Part shown: positions 24,460 to 32,450 of the stretch, piece after piece
Position numbering within the stretch: position 1 is the first letter of the stretch
Layout of the letters: each line of letters opens with the position of its first letter
Assembly: GCA_949300335.1 (NCBI GenBank)
Contig: CASGDV010000075.1
Location: 23,291-87,290, forward strand
Source of the DNA: an uncultured Bacteroidales bacterium
Lineage (GTDB): Bacteria > Bacteroidota > Bacteroidia > Bacteroidales > UBA932
Length of the DNA: 64,000 bases
Direction: 5' to 3'
Notes under the pieces: model-generated
The model's database searches: none
What the model was told of the DNA's origin: nothing
Seen by the model: the letters and a program-made list of their open reading frames with translations, nothing else
Position numbers and translations under genes: made by a program

Positions 24460-25245
24460 TTACCACAAAAACGGAATCAGATTCTTCTTGTTCAGCTGTT
24501 TGTATTCATCTCCGAATTCCTGCTCGTATTTTTCCGTCAGGGATTTGGCTCTCGGAGCAAGGTTCGCAAAGGTCCAGATTGCAAAAAGCAGTCCGGCCGG
24601 TGACCATGTGAGTATGGCATAGCCTATCCATTCCGTGACTTCTCCGAAATAGTTCGCGGAAGTTACATATTTGTACATCCCTTTTTTCGGAATATAGTGT
24701 TTCGTATCTCCGGGTTTCCTAAGATGTCTGATCACATGGTCGGAATACAGATTTATGGCCATTCCGGTGAAAAATATGACTGCTCCTGCAATGAATTTCG
24801 GCGAGGACAGCCATTCTATTCTATACATGCCGTCGGGAGCATATCTGAACAGCCAACTCCCTATTATGTAGGAGTTGATTGAATTGAAGACTATTCCCAT
24901 GGCCATGATGACAATCGGCATCTTGCTGTGTCCTCTCATGAGAAGCGGAAATACGAATGATCTCTGAAAGTAATGCAGCATGAAAAAACCTGCCATTATG
25001 TAGAGTACCGTCGCGCTGTTCGATGAAACAGGTTTGGAATTGAAATGTTCCAGTACGAAAAGCAGCATGAGGAAAAAGGATGGCGATTCCATAAGCACCC
25101 ATGCCGTCTTGTTGTTTATTTTCGGGCCCCAGTTGGATGAGGACAGGTAGCCGTATCCGGCCTTGAAACGGAACAGTGCTATGAATACCAGAATGGCCAT
25201 CAGCATCATGGCCGCCATCAGGATATAATAAGAATTCAGTGTCAT
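24460..25245 (-). CDS. Steroid 5-alpha-reductase-family (DUF1295-like) membrane protein
   Basis: 261-residue polytopic membrane protein, about seven hydrophobic helices, of the 3-oxo-5-alpha-steroid 4-dehydrogenase C-terminal family. Diagnostic C-terminal features: NLYSDHVIRHLRKPGDTKHYIPKKGMYKYVTSANYFGEVTEWIGYAILTWSP, with the NYFGE motif that binds NADPH, and the terminal EYKQLNKKNLIPFLW. N-terminal YGYLSSSNWGPKINNKTAWVLMESPSF is also typical. Members reduce the delta4 bond of 3-oxo steroids to the 5-alpha form; gut Bacteroidota homologues act on bile-acid intermediates and steroid hormones. It is the first gene of the pair with the OYE-type reductase and is divergent from pyrG. A related isoprenylcysteine-methyltransferase-like role cannot be excluded. 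Confidence 0.82.
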   Translation of the reverse strand: MTLNSYYILMAAMMLMAILVFIALFRFKAGYGYLSSSNWGPKINNKTAWVLMESPSFFLMLLFVLEHFNSKPVSSNSATVLYIMAGFFMLHYFQRSFVFPLLMRGHSKMPIVIMAMGIVFNSINSYIIGSWLFRYAPDGMYRIEWLSSPKFIAGAVIFFTGMAINLYSDHVIRHLRKPGDTKHYIPKKGMYKYVTSANYFGEVTEWIGYAILTWSPAGLLFAIWTFANLAPRAKSLTEKYEQEFGDEYKQLNKKNLIPFLW

Positions 25246-25272
25246 GGCGTATCGTGTCTTCTAAAACATCCG

Positions 25273-25280
25273 CAAAGGTA
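25273..25280 (-). promoter_or_regulatory. -7 box (TACCTTTG) for the 5-alpha-reductase/OYE pair
   Basis: Exact TAnnTTTG on the minus strand, 27 bases before the ATG at 25245. The -33 element is not evident. Confidence 0.42.
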
Positions 25281-25311
25281 ATAAAGATTTTTCAAATCAG
25301 TTTTTTTTGAC

Positions 25312-25319
25312 TAATTTTG
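25312..25319 (+). promoter_or_regulatory. -7 box (TAATTTTG) for the pyrG operon
   Basis: Exact TAnnTTTG, 29 bases before the pyrG ATG, back-to-back with the minus-strand box at 25273-25280. Confidence 0.5.
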
Positions 25320-25348
25320 CACCCCTGTTAACGATATAATTTCCTTTT

Positions 25349-26977
25349 ATGAACGCTAAATATATTTTCGTTTCAGGCGGTGTAGCCTCATCTTTGGGTA
25401 AAGGTATAATTTCGGCCTCTCTGGCCAAACTTCTGCATGCCAGGGGATTGAGGGTTACAATCCAGAAGTTCGACCCTTATATCAATGTGGATCCGGGCAC
25501 TTTGAATCCTTATGAGCACGGTGAATGTTATGTTACGGATGACGGTGCGGAAACAGATCTGGACCTGGGACATTACGAGAGATTCCTCGGTGTTCATACT
25601 TCAAAGGCAAACAATGTTACCACTGGAAAGATATATCATACGGTCATAAGCAAGGAGAGGGAAGGTGCATATCTCGGCAAGACTGTACAGATTGTACCGC
25701 ATATTACTGATGAGATTAAGAGAAGGATGCTTCTGCTCGGCAAGAGCGGCAAATATGATATCGTGATAACGGAAATAGGCGGTACGGTGGGCGATATGGA
25801 GTCCCAGCCGTTCGTAGAGGCGGTGCGCCAGCTGCAATGGGAACTGCCGGAGGAAGACTGCGTGACAATTCATCTTACACTGGTCCCTTACCTGAGCGCT
25901 GCCAAGGAACTGAAGACGAAACCTACGCAGCATTCAGTACAGATGCTTCAGCAGGCAGGTGTGCAGCCGGATATAATCGTATGCAGGACCGAACACAAAC
26001 TGACTTCCGAAATACGCCGCAAAGTGGCATTGTTCTGCAATGTCAAACCTGGGCATGTGATTGAATCCATAGACGCACCGTCAATATATCAGGTCCCTTT
26101 GAACATGAAGGAAGAGAAACTTGACTGGCTTGTTCTGGAGCATTTCGGCATGACGGATCTTCCGGAACCGAATCTGGACAATTGGAATGCGTTTCTCCGT
26201 AAACTGATGAATCCGAAGCACAAAGTGGATATAGCTCTTGTGGGAAAATATGTGGAACTGCAGGATGCATATAAATCTATTCTCGAATCATTCGTACATG
26301 CCGGTGCCGCCAACGAGTGCAAAGTTCAGGTCCACAGCATCCACAGCGAGTTCCTGGACGAAAGCAACGTGGTTTCCCAGCTCGGTTCCATGGATGCGGT
26401 TCTGGTTGCTCCGGGATTCGGTGAAAGGGGACTGGAAGGCAAGATTGTTGCAATCAGGTATGCCAGGGAGCATAATGTGCCTTTCTTCGGAATCTGTCTC
26501 GGCATGCAGATGTGTGTTGTTGAATTTGCCCGTGACGTGCTCGGACTCAGGAATGCAGTTTCGACCGAGGTTAATCCGTCGACAGATACACCTGTAATAG
26601 ACCTTATGGAAGATCAGAAGAGCACTACTATCAAGGGCGGTACGATGAGGCTCGGAGCATATGACTGCAAAATAGAAAAGGGTACTCTTGCCTACAGGAT
26701 ATATGGCAGGGAAACGATTTCCGAGAGACACAGGCACAGATATGAATTTAACAATGATTATCTTGGTGCAGTGGAGAGTGCAGGGATGAAGGCTTCCGGA
26801 AGGAATCCGGAAACAGGGCTTGTGGAGATTGTTGAACTTCCGTCACATCCTTTCTTCATCGGAGTGCAGTTCCATCCTGAGTTGAAGAGTACACCTGAAT
26901 GTCCCCAGCCTATATTCGTCGCATTCGTTAAGGCTGCGATGGAATACAGGGAACGCAAGGGCAAGGATAATAAGTAG
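25349..26977 (+). CDS. pyrG: CTP synthase
   Basis: 542-residue CTP synthase, which aminates UTP to CTP with glutamine and ATP. Synthetase domain, residues 1-270: FVSGGVASSLGKGIISASLAKLL, FDPYINVDPGTLNPYEHGECYVTDDGAE, EIGGTVGDMES. Glutamine amidotransferase domain, residues about 295-535: nucleophile Cys in FFGICLGMQMCVVEFAR, and His/Glu in VQFHPELKS. Full length and all catalytic parts present. It heads a run of five genes in the same direction with gaps of 3-22 bases, so its promoter also drives the exported cyclase, two SDR enzymes and an aminotransferase. Confidence 0.97.
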   Translation: MNAKYIFVSGGVASSLGKGIISASLAKLLHARGLRVTIQKFDPYINVDPGTLNPYEHGECYVTDDGAETDLDLGHYERFLGVHTSKANNVTTGKIYHTVISKEREGAYLGKTVQIVPHITDEIKRRMLLLGKSGKYDIVITEIGGTVGDMESQPFVEAVRQLQWELPEEDCVTIHLTLVPYLSAAKELKTKPTQHSVQMLQQAGVQPDIIVCRTEHKLTSEIRRKVALFCNVKPGHVIESIDAPSIYQVPLNMKEEKLDWLVLEHFGMTDLPEPNLDNWNAFLRKLMNPKHKVDIALVGKYVELQDAYKSILESFVHAGAANECKVQVHSIHSEFLDESNVVSQLGSMDAVLVAPGFGERGLEGKIVAIRYAREHNVPFFGICLGMQMCVVEFARDVLGLRNAVSTEVNPSTDTPVIDLMEDQKSTTIKGGTMRLGAYDCKIEKGTLAYRIYGRETISERHRHRYEFNNDYLGAVESAGMKASGRNPETGLVEIVELPSHPFFIGVQFHPELKSTPECPQPIFVAFVKAAMEYRERKGKDNK

Positions 26978-26982
26978 ACTAC

Positions 26983-27750
26983 GTGAATTTTCTGAAAATC
27001 ATAAATCTGGCATTTTTAATGGTGTCCTGCATCATGTTTGCTGAAGCACGCGGCGTGAAGCATTACTCCATAGAGGTCCTTGCCGAGTATCCTCATGACA
27101 GGGATGCCTATACACAGGGCCTGTTTTTCCAGGACGGCCAACTTTACGAGAGTACTGGCCAGTATGGAAAATCCACATTCAGAAAAGTGGATTATGTGAC
27201 GGGCAAAGTTCTCCGCCGTCTCGATTTCGGCAGGAAATATTTTGTGGAAGGCTCCGTAGTTCTTGATGGCAGACTTTATATTCTTACATGGCAGAACAAG
27301 GTTGCCTTTGTATATGATTTTCCGTCGCTCGAATACGAGGCGACATATTCTTATCCGCGTGAAGGATGGGGACTGACGTCCGACGGAAAAAATCTGATAG
27401 CGAGCGACGGCAGTTCTTCCATTTATTTCCTTGACGGAAAATTCAGGACACAGAGGAAGCTGAATGTTACAATGAACGGTAGGCCTTTGCGTTTCATCAA
27501 CGAACTTGAATATGTGGACGGCCGCATATGGGCTAATGTCTACACTACCGACCTTATCGTTATTATAAATCCGGAAAGCGGAGAGGTGGAGGCTACTGTC
27601 GATTGTACCGGACTTCTTCCGAAGAAATACATGGATGCTGATACGGATGTACTGAACGGCATTGCCTGCAATCCTGCCGACGGGAAGCTTCTGCTTACCG
27701 GGAAGAACTGGCCTTTCATATATGAAATAAGACTTGTTGAGAAAAAATAG
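26983..27750 (+). CDS. Glutaminyl-peptide cyclotransferase (glutamine cyclotransferase)
   Basis: 255-residue exported enzyme of the plant-type/bacterial five-bladed beta-propeller glutaminyl cyclase family, converting N-terminal Gln to pyroglutamate. Signal peptide from a GTG start (LKIINLAFLMVSCIMFAEA); the first ATG downstream would cut the signal in half, which supports GTG. Family motifs: EYPHDRDAYTQGLFF, GQLYESTGQYGKST, EGWGLTSDGKNLIASDGSS, RFINELEYVDGRIWANVY and VLNGIACNPADGKLLLTGKNWPFIYEI. In gut Bacteroidota such enzymes modify exported lipoproteins after signal cleavage. Five bases after pyrG. Confidence 0.92.
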   Translation: MNFLKIINLAFLMVSCIMFAEARGVKHYSIEVLAEYPHDRDAYTQGLFFQDGQLYESTGQYGKSTFRKVDYVTGKVLRRLDFGRKYFVEGSVVLDGRLYILTWQNKVAFVYDFPSLEYEATYSYPREGWGLTSDGKNLIASDGSSSIYFLDGKFRTQRKLNVTMNGRPLRFINELEYVDGRIWANVYTTDLIVIINPESGEVEATVDCTGLLPKKYMDADTDVLNGIACNPADGKLLLTGKNWPFIYEIRLVEKK

Positions 27751-27758
27751 TTGTTGCA

Positions 27759-28550
27759 ATGAATGAGTTGTATGCGGTTGTAACCGGAGCCAGTACCGGT
27801 CTGGGACGATGTCTTGCCATTGAGCTGGCCGGAAGGGGAATCAATACTATACTTGTAGCTCTCCCTGGAGAAGGCCTTATGGAAGTAAGGGACAAATGCC
27901 GTAAAATGGGGACGAAAAGCGAGTGTTTCGAACTTGATCTTACTGATAAGAACCGGATAATGGAACTGGCGGAAGAAATCAATTCAAAGTACAGGGTCAA
28001 TATTCTTCTGAACAATGCTGGATACGGTGGAAGCAAGGTCTTCATGACGTCTTCTGCTGATTATATTTACAATATGATTCTGCTGAATGCCGGAGCTACA
28101 TCACTGCTCACACATGAGCTTCTTGAAAATTTATCGGACAATGCCGATGCCTATATATTGAATGTTTCTTCAATGGCATCCATGACTCCGACCGGATTCA
28201 AGACCGTATATCCTGCAACCAAGGCTTTTGTAAAACATTTCTCGATCGGACTGAGGGAAGAATTGAAATCCACCCCGGTTTCGGTAAGCGTGGCTATTTT
28301 GGGCCCTATGCCGACACAACCCGAAATCATATCCAGAATCGAAAAACAGGGATTTATAGGAAAATTCCTGTCGGTGACTCCTAAAAAAGTAGCCCGGAAA
28401 TGTATTGACGGAATGTTTAAACACAAGAGGAAGATTATTCCGGGTATTCCCAATATGCTGTCTTATTATCTGATCAAGTTCATTCCGGAACATATCAGGG
28501 CGGAACTGATGACCAGATCTGTAAGGAAAAACGAAATTGTCCGAAACTGA
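27759..28550 (+). CDS. Short-chain dehydrogenase/reductase (classical SDR)
   Basis: 263-residue NAD(P)-dependent oxidoreductase. Rossmann TGASTGLGRCLA at residues 8-19, ILLNNAGYGG, catalytic Ser in NVSSMAS, and the YxxxK motif as YPATKAF. The C-terminal segment (KFLSVTPKKVARKCIDGMFKHKRKIIPGIPNMLSYYLIKF) carries a hydrophobic helix like the 17-beta-HSD12/DltE branch of SDRs that act on lipids, steroids or acyl chains. Substrate unknown. Eight bases after the cyclase gene and 22 before a second dehydrogenase; the opposite-strand steroid-reductase pair sits just beyond pyrG, so a hydroxysteroid dehydrogenase role is plausible but not shown. Confidence 0.85.
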   Translation: MNELYAVVTGASTGLGRCLAIELAGRGINTILVALPGEGLMEVRDKCRKMGTKSECFELDLTDKNRIMELAEEINSKYRVNILLNNAGYGGSKVFMTSSADYIYNMILLNAGATSLLTHELLENLSDNADAYILNVSSMASMTPTGFKTVYPATKAFVKHFSIGLREELKSTPVSVSVAILGPMPTQPEIISRIEKQGFIGKFLSVTPKKVARKCIDGMFKHKRKIIPGIPNMLSYYLIKFIPEHIRAELMTRSVRKNEIVRN

Positions 28551-28572
28551 ATATAAATCCGATATTGAAGTT

Positions 28573-29496
28573 ATGAAGGAAAAAAGAATACTCGTTACAG
28601 GTGCTAACGGAATGCTTGCGGCAAATATCATTGAAAGGCTGTTGTCCGAAGGATATAAGGTTACCGGAACTGTCAGAAAAGGGAGGACTTTCCCCGGTAT
28701 GACGGATAAAAATCTCTCTATAGTGGAAGCTGATTTCAAGAATTCCGTTGCAATGTCTGAACTGATGAAAGACTGTTCTGCAGTCGTGCATGTTGCTGCC
28801 ATGACTTCCCAGTCCTGCCGCGATTATGAACTGTACAGAAAAGTAAATGCCGATGCGACGGAAGAACTGGTGAAGGAAGCGTGCCGGAACGGTTTGGAGT
28901 CATTCCTTTATGTAAGCACTGCAAATACGATCGGTTACGGGGAGGCAGAGGACAGGGATATGGTGTATCCTTTCACAGGTTCTTTCTATGCCATGAGCAA
29001 GAAGGAAGCTGAAAACAGGGTCCTGAAATACAAGGACAGAATCAGGGTGGTGATTGTCAATCCTACGTTTATGATAGGAAAATACGGTTCGGAAAAAGGT
29101 TCCAACAGGATTTTTTCCATGGTCAGGAAGTCGCCGTTCGTTTTCTGTCCGTCCGGCGGGAAGAACGTTATTGATGTAAGGGAGGCTGCAAGAGGAATGG
29201 TCCTCGCTCTGGAAAAGGGAAGGAATGCCGAAAAATATCTCATATGTTCCGGAAATTATTCTTACCGGAACCTGTTCGGAACTATTGCCGCCAACTACGG
29301 TGTTTCCAGAATATTTATTCCTGTTCCTGATTTCATTCTGAAAATAGCCGGGAAGATAGGCAATATGATCTATAAGGCTGGCTTCAATACAGAGGCGACC
29401 GCAGTGAACATGGATATACTGATGGTTGACAATTTTTACAATACCGACAAGGCTGAAAAGGAACTGGGATTCATACCGGACAAAAATATCATGTAG
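28573..29496 (+). CDS. NAD-dependent epimerase/dehydratase-type extended SDR (3-beta-HSD/DFR-like)
   Basis: 307-residue extended SDR. ATG at 28573 chosen; an in-frame TTG at 28537 inside the previous gene would add 12 polar residues. Rossmann TGANGMLAANIIERLL, SAVVHVAAMTS, catalytic FLYVSTANTIGYG with the active-site Tyr/Lys as FYAMSKKEAE, then IRVVIVNPTFMIGKYG. Most like dihydroflavonol-4-reductase and 3-beta-hydroxysteroid dehydrogenase groups. Substrate unknown. A C-terminal hydrophobic stretch (VPDFILKIAGKIGNMIY) hints at membrane or lipid contact. Three bases before the MalY-like gene. Confidence 0.85.
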   Translation: MKEKRILVTGANGMLAANIIERLLSEGYKVTGTVRKGRTFPGMTDKNLSIVEADFKNSVAMSELMKDCSAVVHVAAMTSQSCRDYELYRKVNADATEELVKEACRNGLESFLYVSTANTIGYGEAEDRDMVYPFTGSFYAMSKKEAENRVLKYKDRIRVVIVNPTFMIGKYGSEKGSNRIFSMVRKSPFVFCPSGGKNVIDVREAARGMVLALEKGRNAEKYLICSGNYSYRNLFGTIAANYGVSRIFIPVPDFILKIAGKIGNMIYKAGFNTEATAVNMDILMVDNFYNTDKAEKELGFIPDKNIM

Positions 29497-29499
29497 AAG

Positions 29500-30747
29500 A
29501 TGGAAGATATTCGGAATGAATTCGACCGTGTCATTGAGAGAAACGGGACCGGTTGTGTAAAATATGATGGTGCGGAAAAGGTTTTCGGAAAAAAAGGTCT
29601 CATGCCTCTGTGGGTAGCCGACATGGATTTCGCAACACCGGACTTCATATTGTCCGCATTGAAGAAAAGACTTGATCATCCCGTGCTCGGATATCCGGAG
29701 ACAGACGAATCATATTATGATTCCATCATTTCATGGGTAAAAAGACTGCACGGATGGGAACTCTCTTCAGATGAAATCCGTTTCATACCGGGAATCGTCA
29801 GGGGGATAGGCTTTGTGCTTTCTGTTTTTGCCCGTAAAGGTGACAAGGTGATAATACAGCCTCCGGTATATCATCCTTTCCGGTTAGTTCCCGAAAAGAA
29901 TGGCCTGGAGGTAGTGTACAATCCTCTCGTTCCCGTATATGAGGATGGGGAAGGAAAGCCTGAAGACATGACCGGTCCGGACTGCGACAGAATACTTACC
30001 GGATACAGAATGGATTTCAGACATCTGGAAAGCATTATCGATGACAGAACAAAGGTGCTGATTCTGTCAAATCCTCATAATCCTGCCGGAATCGCCTGGG
30101 ACAAGGATACTTTGGCAAAACTGGCTGAAATAACAAGCAGGCACGGCATACTGGTGATTTCCGATGAGATACATGCGGAAATGCTGCATGGAAACGGAAA
30201 ACATCTCCCATATGCCATGGCCTCGGAACAGGGAGCCTCAAATTCCATAACATTCATGGCTCCGTCAAAAACATTCAACATTGCCGGAGTGGTCAGTTCC
30301 TATTCCATAATAAAGAACCCTGATATCAGTGAGAAGTTCCATGCTTTTCTGGAAGCAGACGAACTGGATTCCCCCAATATTTTTTCATCGCTGGCAACAG
30401 TAAGCGCATATTCCGATGGATGGAAATGGAGACAGCATATGCTGGATTATGTATGGGAAAATATAGTATTCGTGGATTCGTTTCTTAAAGAACACATTCC
30501 ATCGGTCAGGGCTCTCAAACCATCGGCTTCGTTTCTTGTCTGGCTTGATTGCAGGTCTTTGCGCCTGACTCAGGATGAACTTGTAAGTCTTTTTGTCAAG
30601 GACGCCGGACTTGCGCTGAATGACGGTTCCATTTTCGGTAAGGAAGGAACTGGCTTCATGCGTCTTAATGTAGGATGCCCATGGTCGACACTTCACAAAG
30701 CTTTGTCCAGTCTGAAGAATGCAATGATGAGAAGGTGCCTTATTTAA
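29500..30747 (+). CDS. MalY/PatB-family PLP-dependent aminotransferase (probable C-S beta-lyase)
   Basis: 415-residue fold-type-I PLP enzyme. MalY/PatB hallmarks: PLWVADMDFATPDFILSALKKRL, HPVLGYPETDESYYDSIISWV, QPPVYHPF, LILSNPHNPAGIAWDK, VISDEIHAEMLH, the PLP-binding Lys in FMAPSKTFNIAGV, and FMRLNVGCPWSTL near the C terminus. Members usually cleave cystathionine or cysteine S-conjugates to pyruvate, ammonia and a thiol. Last gene of the pyrG run; its stop overlaps the convergent Maf gene by 8 bases. Confidence 0.92.
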   Translation: MEDIRNEFDRVIERNGTGCVKYDGAEKVFGKKGLMPLWVADMDFATPDFILSALKKRLDHPVLGYPETDESYYDSIISWVKRLHGWELSSDEIRFIPGIVRGIGFVLSVFARKGDKVIIQPPVYHPFRLVPEKNGLEVVYNPLVPVYEDGEGKPEDMTGPDCDRILTGYRMDFRHLESIIDDRTKVLILSNPHNPAGIAWDKDTLAKLAEITSRHGILVISDEIHAEMLHGNGKHLPYAMASEQGASNSITFMAPSKTFNIAGVVSSYSIIKNPDISEKFHAFLEADELDSPNIFSSLATVSAYSDGWKWRQHMLDYVWENIVFVDSFLKEHIPSVRALKPSASFLVWLDCRSLRLTQDELVSLFVKDAGLALNDGSIFGKEGTGFMRLNVGCPWSTLHKALSSLKNAMMRRCLI

Positions 30748-31324
30748 GGAATTCTTCCTGCAGCACTGAATAAACCCTGTGTACTGGAAAGCCCATTATC
30801 GTATAGAATGATCCTTCTATATGTGTAATTCCCGTATAGCCTATCCATTCCTGAATTCCGTAGCTCCCGGCTTTGTCATAAGGCTGGTATTTATTCAGGT
30901 AATATTCTATTTCGCTATTACTCAATTCTTTGAAAAATACAATTGAAGTGTCGCTAAAGGTAATTTTCTTTTTGAAGTCCCTGATGGTGACCCCGGTTAT
31001 GACTTTATGTTTCTTCCCTGAAAGGAGTTTCAGCATGCGGAATGCGTCATCATAATCATGCGGTTTGCCGAGAATCTGCCCTTCGCATATGACCATGGTG
31101 TCGGAAGTAATGAGAATCTCGTCTTGCTGAAGTTCCCTGTGGAAATGTGTAGATTTTCCTTCGGAAAGCATGGCCGGAATACTCTCGATATCCGTATTGC
31201 AGTTATAGTCTTCCTTAAAGTTACTCTTCGTATCTACTTCAAAATCAATATCAAGTCCTTTGAGTAACTCTTTCCTTCTGGGAGAATTGCTGGCGAGGAT
31301 TATCTTCTTTCCATTAAGATCCAT
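30740..31324 (-). CDS. maf: Maf-family nucleoside triphosphate pyrophosphatase
   Basis: 194-residue Maf-like house-cleaning pyrophosphatase, hydrolysing non-canonical or modified nucleoside triphosphates to monophosphates. N-terminal IILASNSPRRKELL, the central LITSDTMVICEGQILGKPHDYDDAFRMLKLLSGKKHKVITGV, and C-terminal DKAGSYGIQEWIGYTGITHIEGSFYTIMGFPV. The Met at 31324 is used; a longer frame to 31360 adds residues unlike the family. Ten bases downstream of kdsC, probably co-transcribed with it. Confidence 0.93.
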   Translation of the reverse strand: MDLNGKKIILASNSPRRKELLKGLDIDFEVDTKSNFKEDYNCNTDIESIPAMLSEGKSTHFHRELQQDEILITSDTMVICEGQILGKPHDYDDAFRMLKLLSGKKHKVITGVTIRDFKKKITFSDTSIVFFKELSNSEIEYYLNKYQPYDKAGSYGIQEWIGYTGITHIEGSFYTIMGFPVHRVYSVLQEEFLK

Positions 31325-31334
31325 AGTGTGCAAA

Positions 31335-31874
31335 TCAGAAGTTCTTTGAATATTTGTCAATATCCAGAGCCCATTTGCCCTGGTATTTCATGACCAGTTC
31401 TATGGTGTTTCTTACGCATCCTTTTCCACCCGGGTACGGCGATATGTGGCCAGCTATTTCCTTTACTTCTTCTACAGCATCCGAAGGGCATACTCCGCAA
31501 CCGCATGCAAGCATCACAGGCATGTCGGGAATATCATCTCCAAAATACATCAGTTCGTCAGCCCTTACTTCGTGTCTTCTGCAGAAATCTTCGAAATCCT
31601 TTATCTTGTCTCTCGAGCCGAGATATACGTCTTCCGGTTTCACACCGCATGTCATGACTCTTTTCCTGATGCTTTCCGAACGTCCTCCGGTGATTACTCC
31701 TATCTTGTAACCATGCATCGATGCCATTCTCATTGCAAAGCCGTCCTTTGAGTCGAATGTCCTGAACAGTTCGCCTTCAAGATTGGCCAGTATCCCTCCG
31801 TCGGTCATAACCCCGTCCACATCGAATACGAAGCCTCTGATGTTTCCGAGTATTTTTTCAAAATTGTCTTTCAT
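31335..31874 (-). CDS. kdsC: 3-deoxy-D-manno-octulosonate 8-phosphate phosphatase (KdsC), HAD family
   Basis: 179-residue HAD-superfamily phosphatase without a cap domain, the size of tetrameric KdsC. Motif I FVFDVDGVMTDGGIL (nucleophile DVD), motif II GVITGGRSESIRKRV, motif III/IV KIKDFEDFCRRHEV and MYFGDDIPDMPVML. It removes phosphate from KDO-8-P in lipopolysaccharide inner-core synthesis. DUF3467 protein gene ends 12 bases upstream; maf follows 10 bases downstream. Confidence 0.92.
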   Translation of the reverse strand: MKDNFEKILGNIRGFVFDVDGVMTDGGILANLEGELFRTFDSKDGFAMRMASMHGYKIGVITGGRSESIRKRVMTCGVKPEDVYLGSRDKIKDFEDFCRRHEVRADELMYFGDDIPDMPVMLACGCGVCPSDAVEEVKEIAGHISPYPGGKGCVRNTIELVMKYQGKWALDIDKYSKNF

Positions 31875-31886
31875 GCGTCTGTAGTT

Positions 31887-32195
31887 TTATGACTTTGTGC
31901 CTCCGTTGTTGATTCCCATCGTGAAAGTCTTTGTGTCATTTGTCATAATCTGACCGTACTGGGCCTCGTACCTCACTATGTTGTCCTGAAGAAGCATGAG
32001 CAGTCTTTTGGCATTGTCAGGTGTCATGATGATTCTGTCTGTCACTGAAGGACGCGAGAATCCCGGAAGCATTGTGGCAAAATCAATTATCACCTCGTTT
32101 TTAGAGTGAGAGATGATGGCCAGGTTCGAATATGTTCCCTTTGCAACCTCCTGTTTGAGTTCTATGCTCATTTCCTTTTCCTTGTCGTTTTCCAT
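31887..32195 (-). CDS. DUF3467 domain protein
   Basis: 102-residue protein of the DUF3467 family, common in Bacteroidota. Recognisable core: GTYSNLAIISHSKNEVIIDFATMLPG, SRPSVTDRIIMTPDNAKRLLMLLQDNIVRYEAQYG. All-cytoplasmic, no catalytic motif; function unknown. It heads the DUF3467-kdsC-maf run and has a well-formed promoter (TTTG - 21 bases - TATATTTG) upstream at 32227-32259. Confidence 0.88.
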   Translation of the reverse strand: MENDKEKEMSIELKQEVAKGTYSNLAIISHSKNEVIIDFATMLPGFSRPSVTDRIIMTPDNAKRLLMLLQDNIVRYEAQYGQIMTNDTKTFTMGINNGGTKS

Positions 32196-32226
32196 TGCAA
32201 TAATATCTTTATTCGTTCAGTTCATG

Positions 32227-32259
32227 CAAATATAGCGATTAAGTGAGAGCAAAGGCAAA
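32227..32259 (-). promoter_or_regulatory. Bacteroidota promoter for DUF3467-kdsC-maf
   Basis: On the minus strand TTTG (32256-32259) and TATATTTG (32227-32234) separated by 21 bases, matching -33 and -7 consensus elements. The -7 box is 31 bases before the ATG at 32195. Confidence 0.6.
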
Positions 32260-32380
32260 TTTTTTGTTTGACTTTGCCGAACATTAGCTATATATGGACA
32301 CGAAGTAGACGAATATAGTGAAAGGCGAGCGCAGAAGCAAAGATATGAGAAAATCTCACCTGTTTATCTTGAAAAATCCG

Positions 32381-32388
32381 TATATTTG
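32381..32388 (+). promoter_or_regulatory. -7 box (TATATTTG) for valS
   Basis: Exact TAnnTTTG, 62 bases before the valS ATG. The whole 255-base gap between the DUF3467 gene and valS holds this and the opposing promoter; nothing else recognised. Confidence 0.5.
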
Positions 32389-32450
32389 CAAAATATTGTA
32401 TCTGAATTTGCATATAGATTCGGAACAGGGTAAGATAAAGTAGATTTTTT

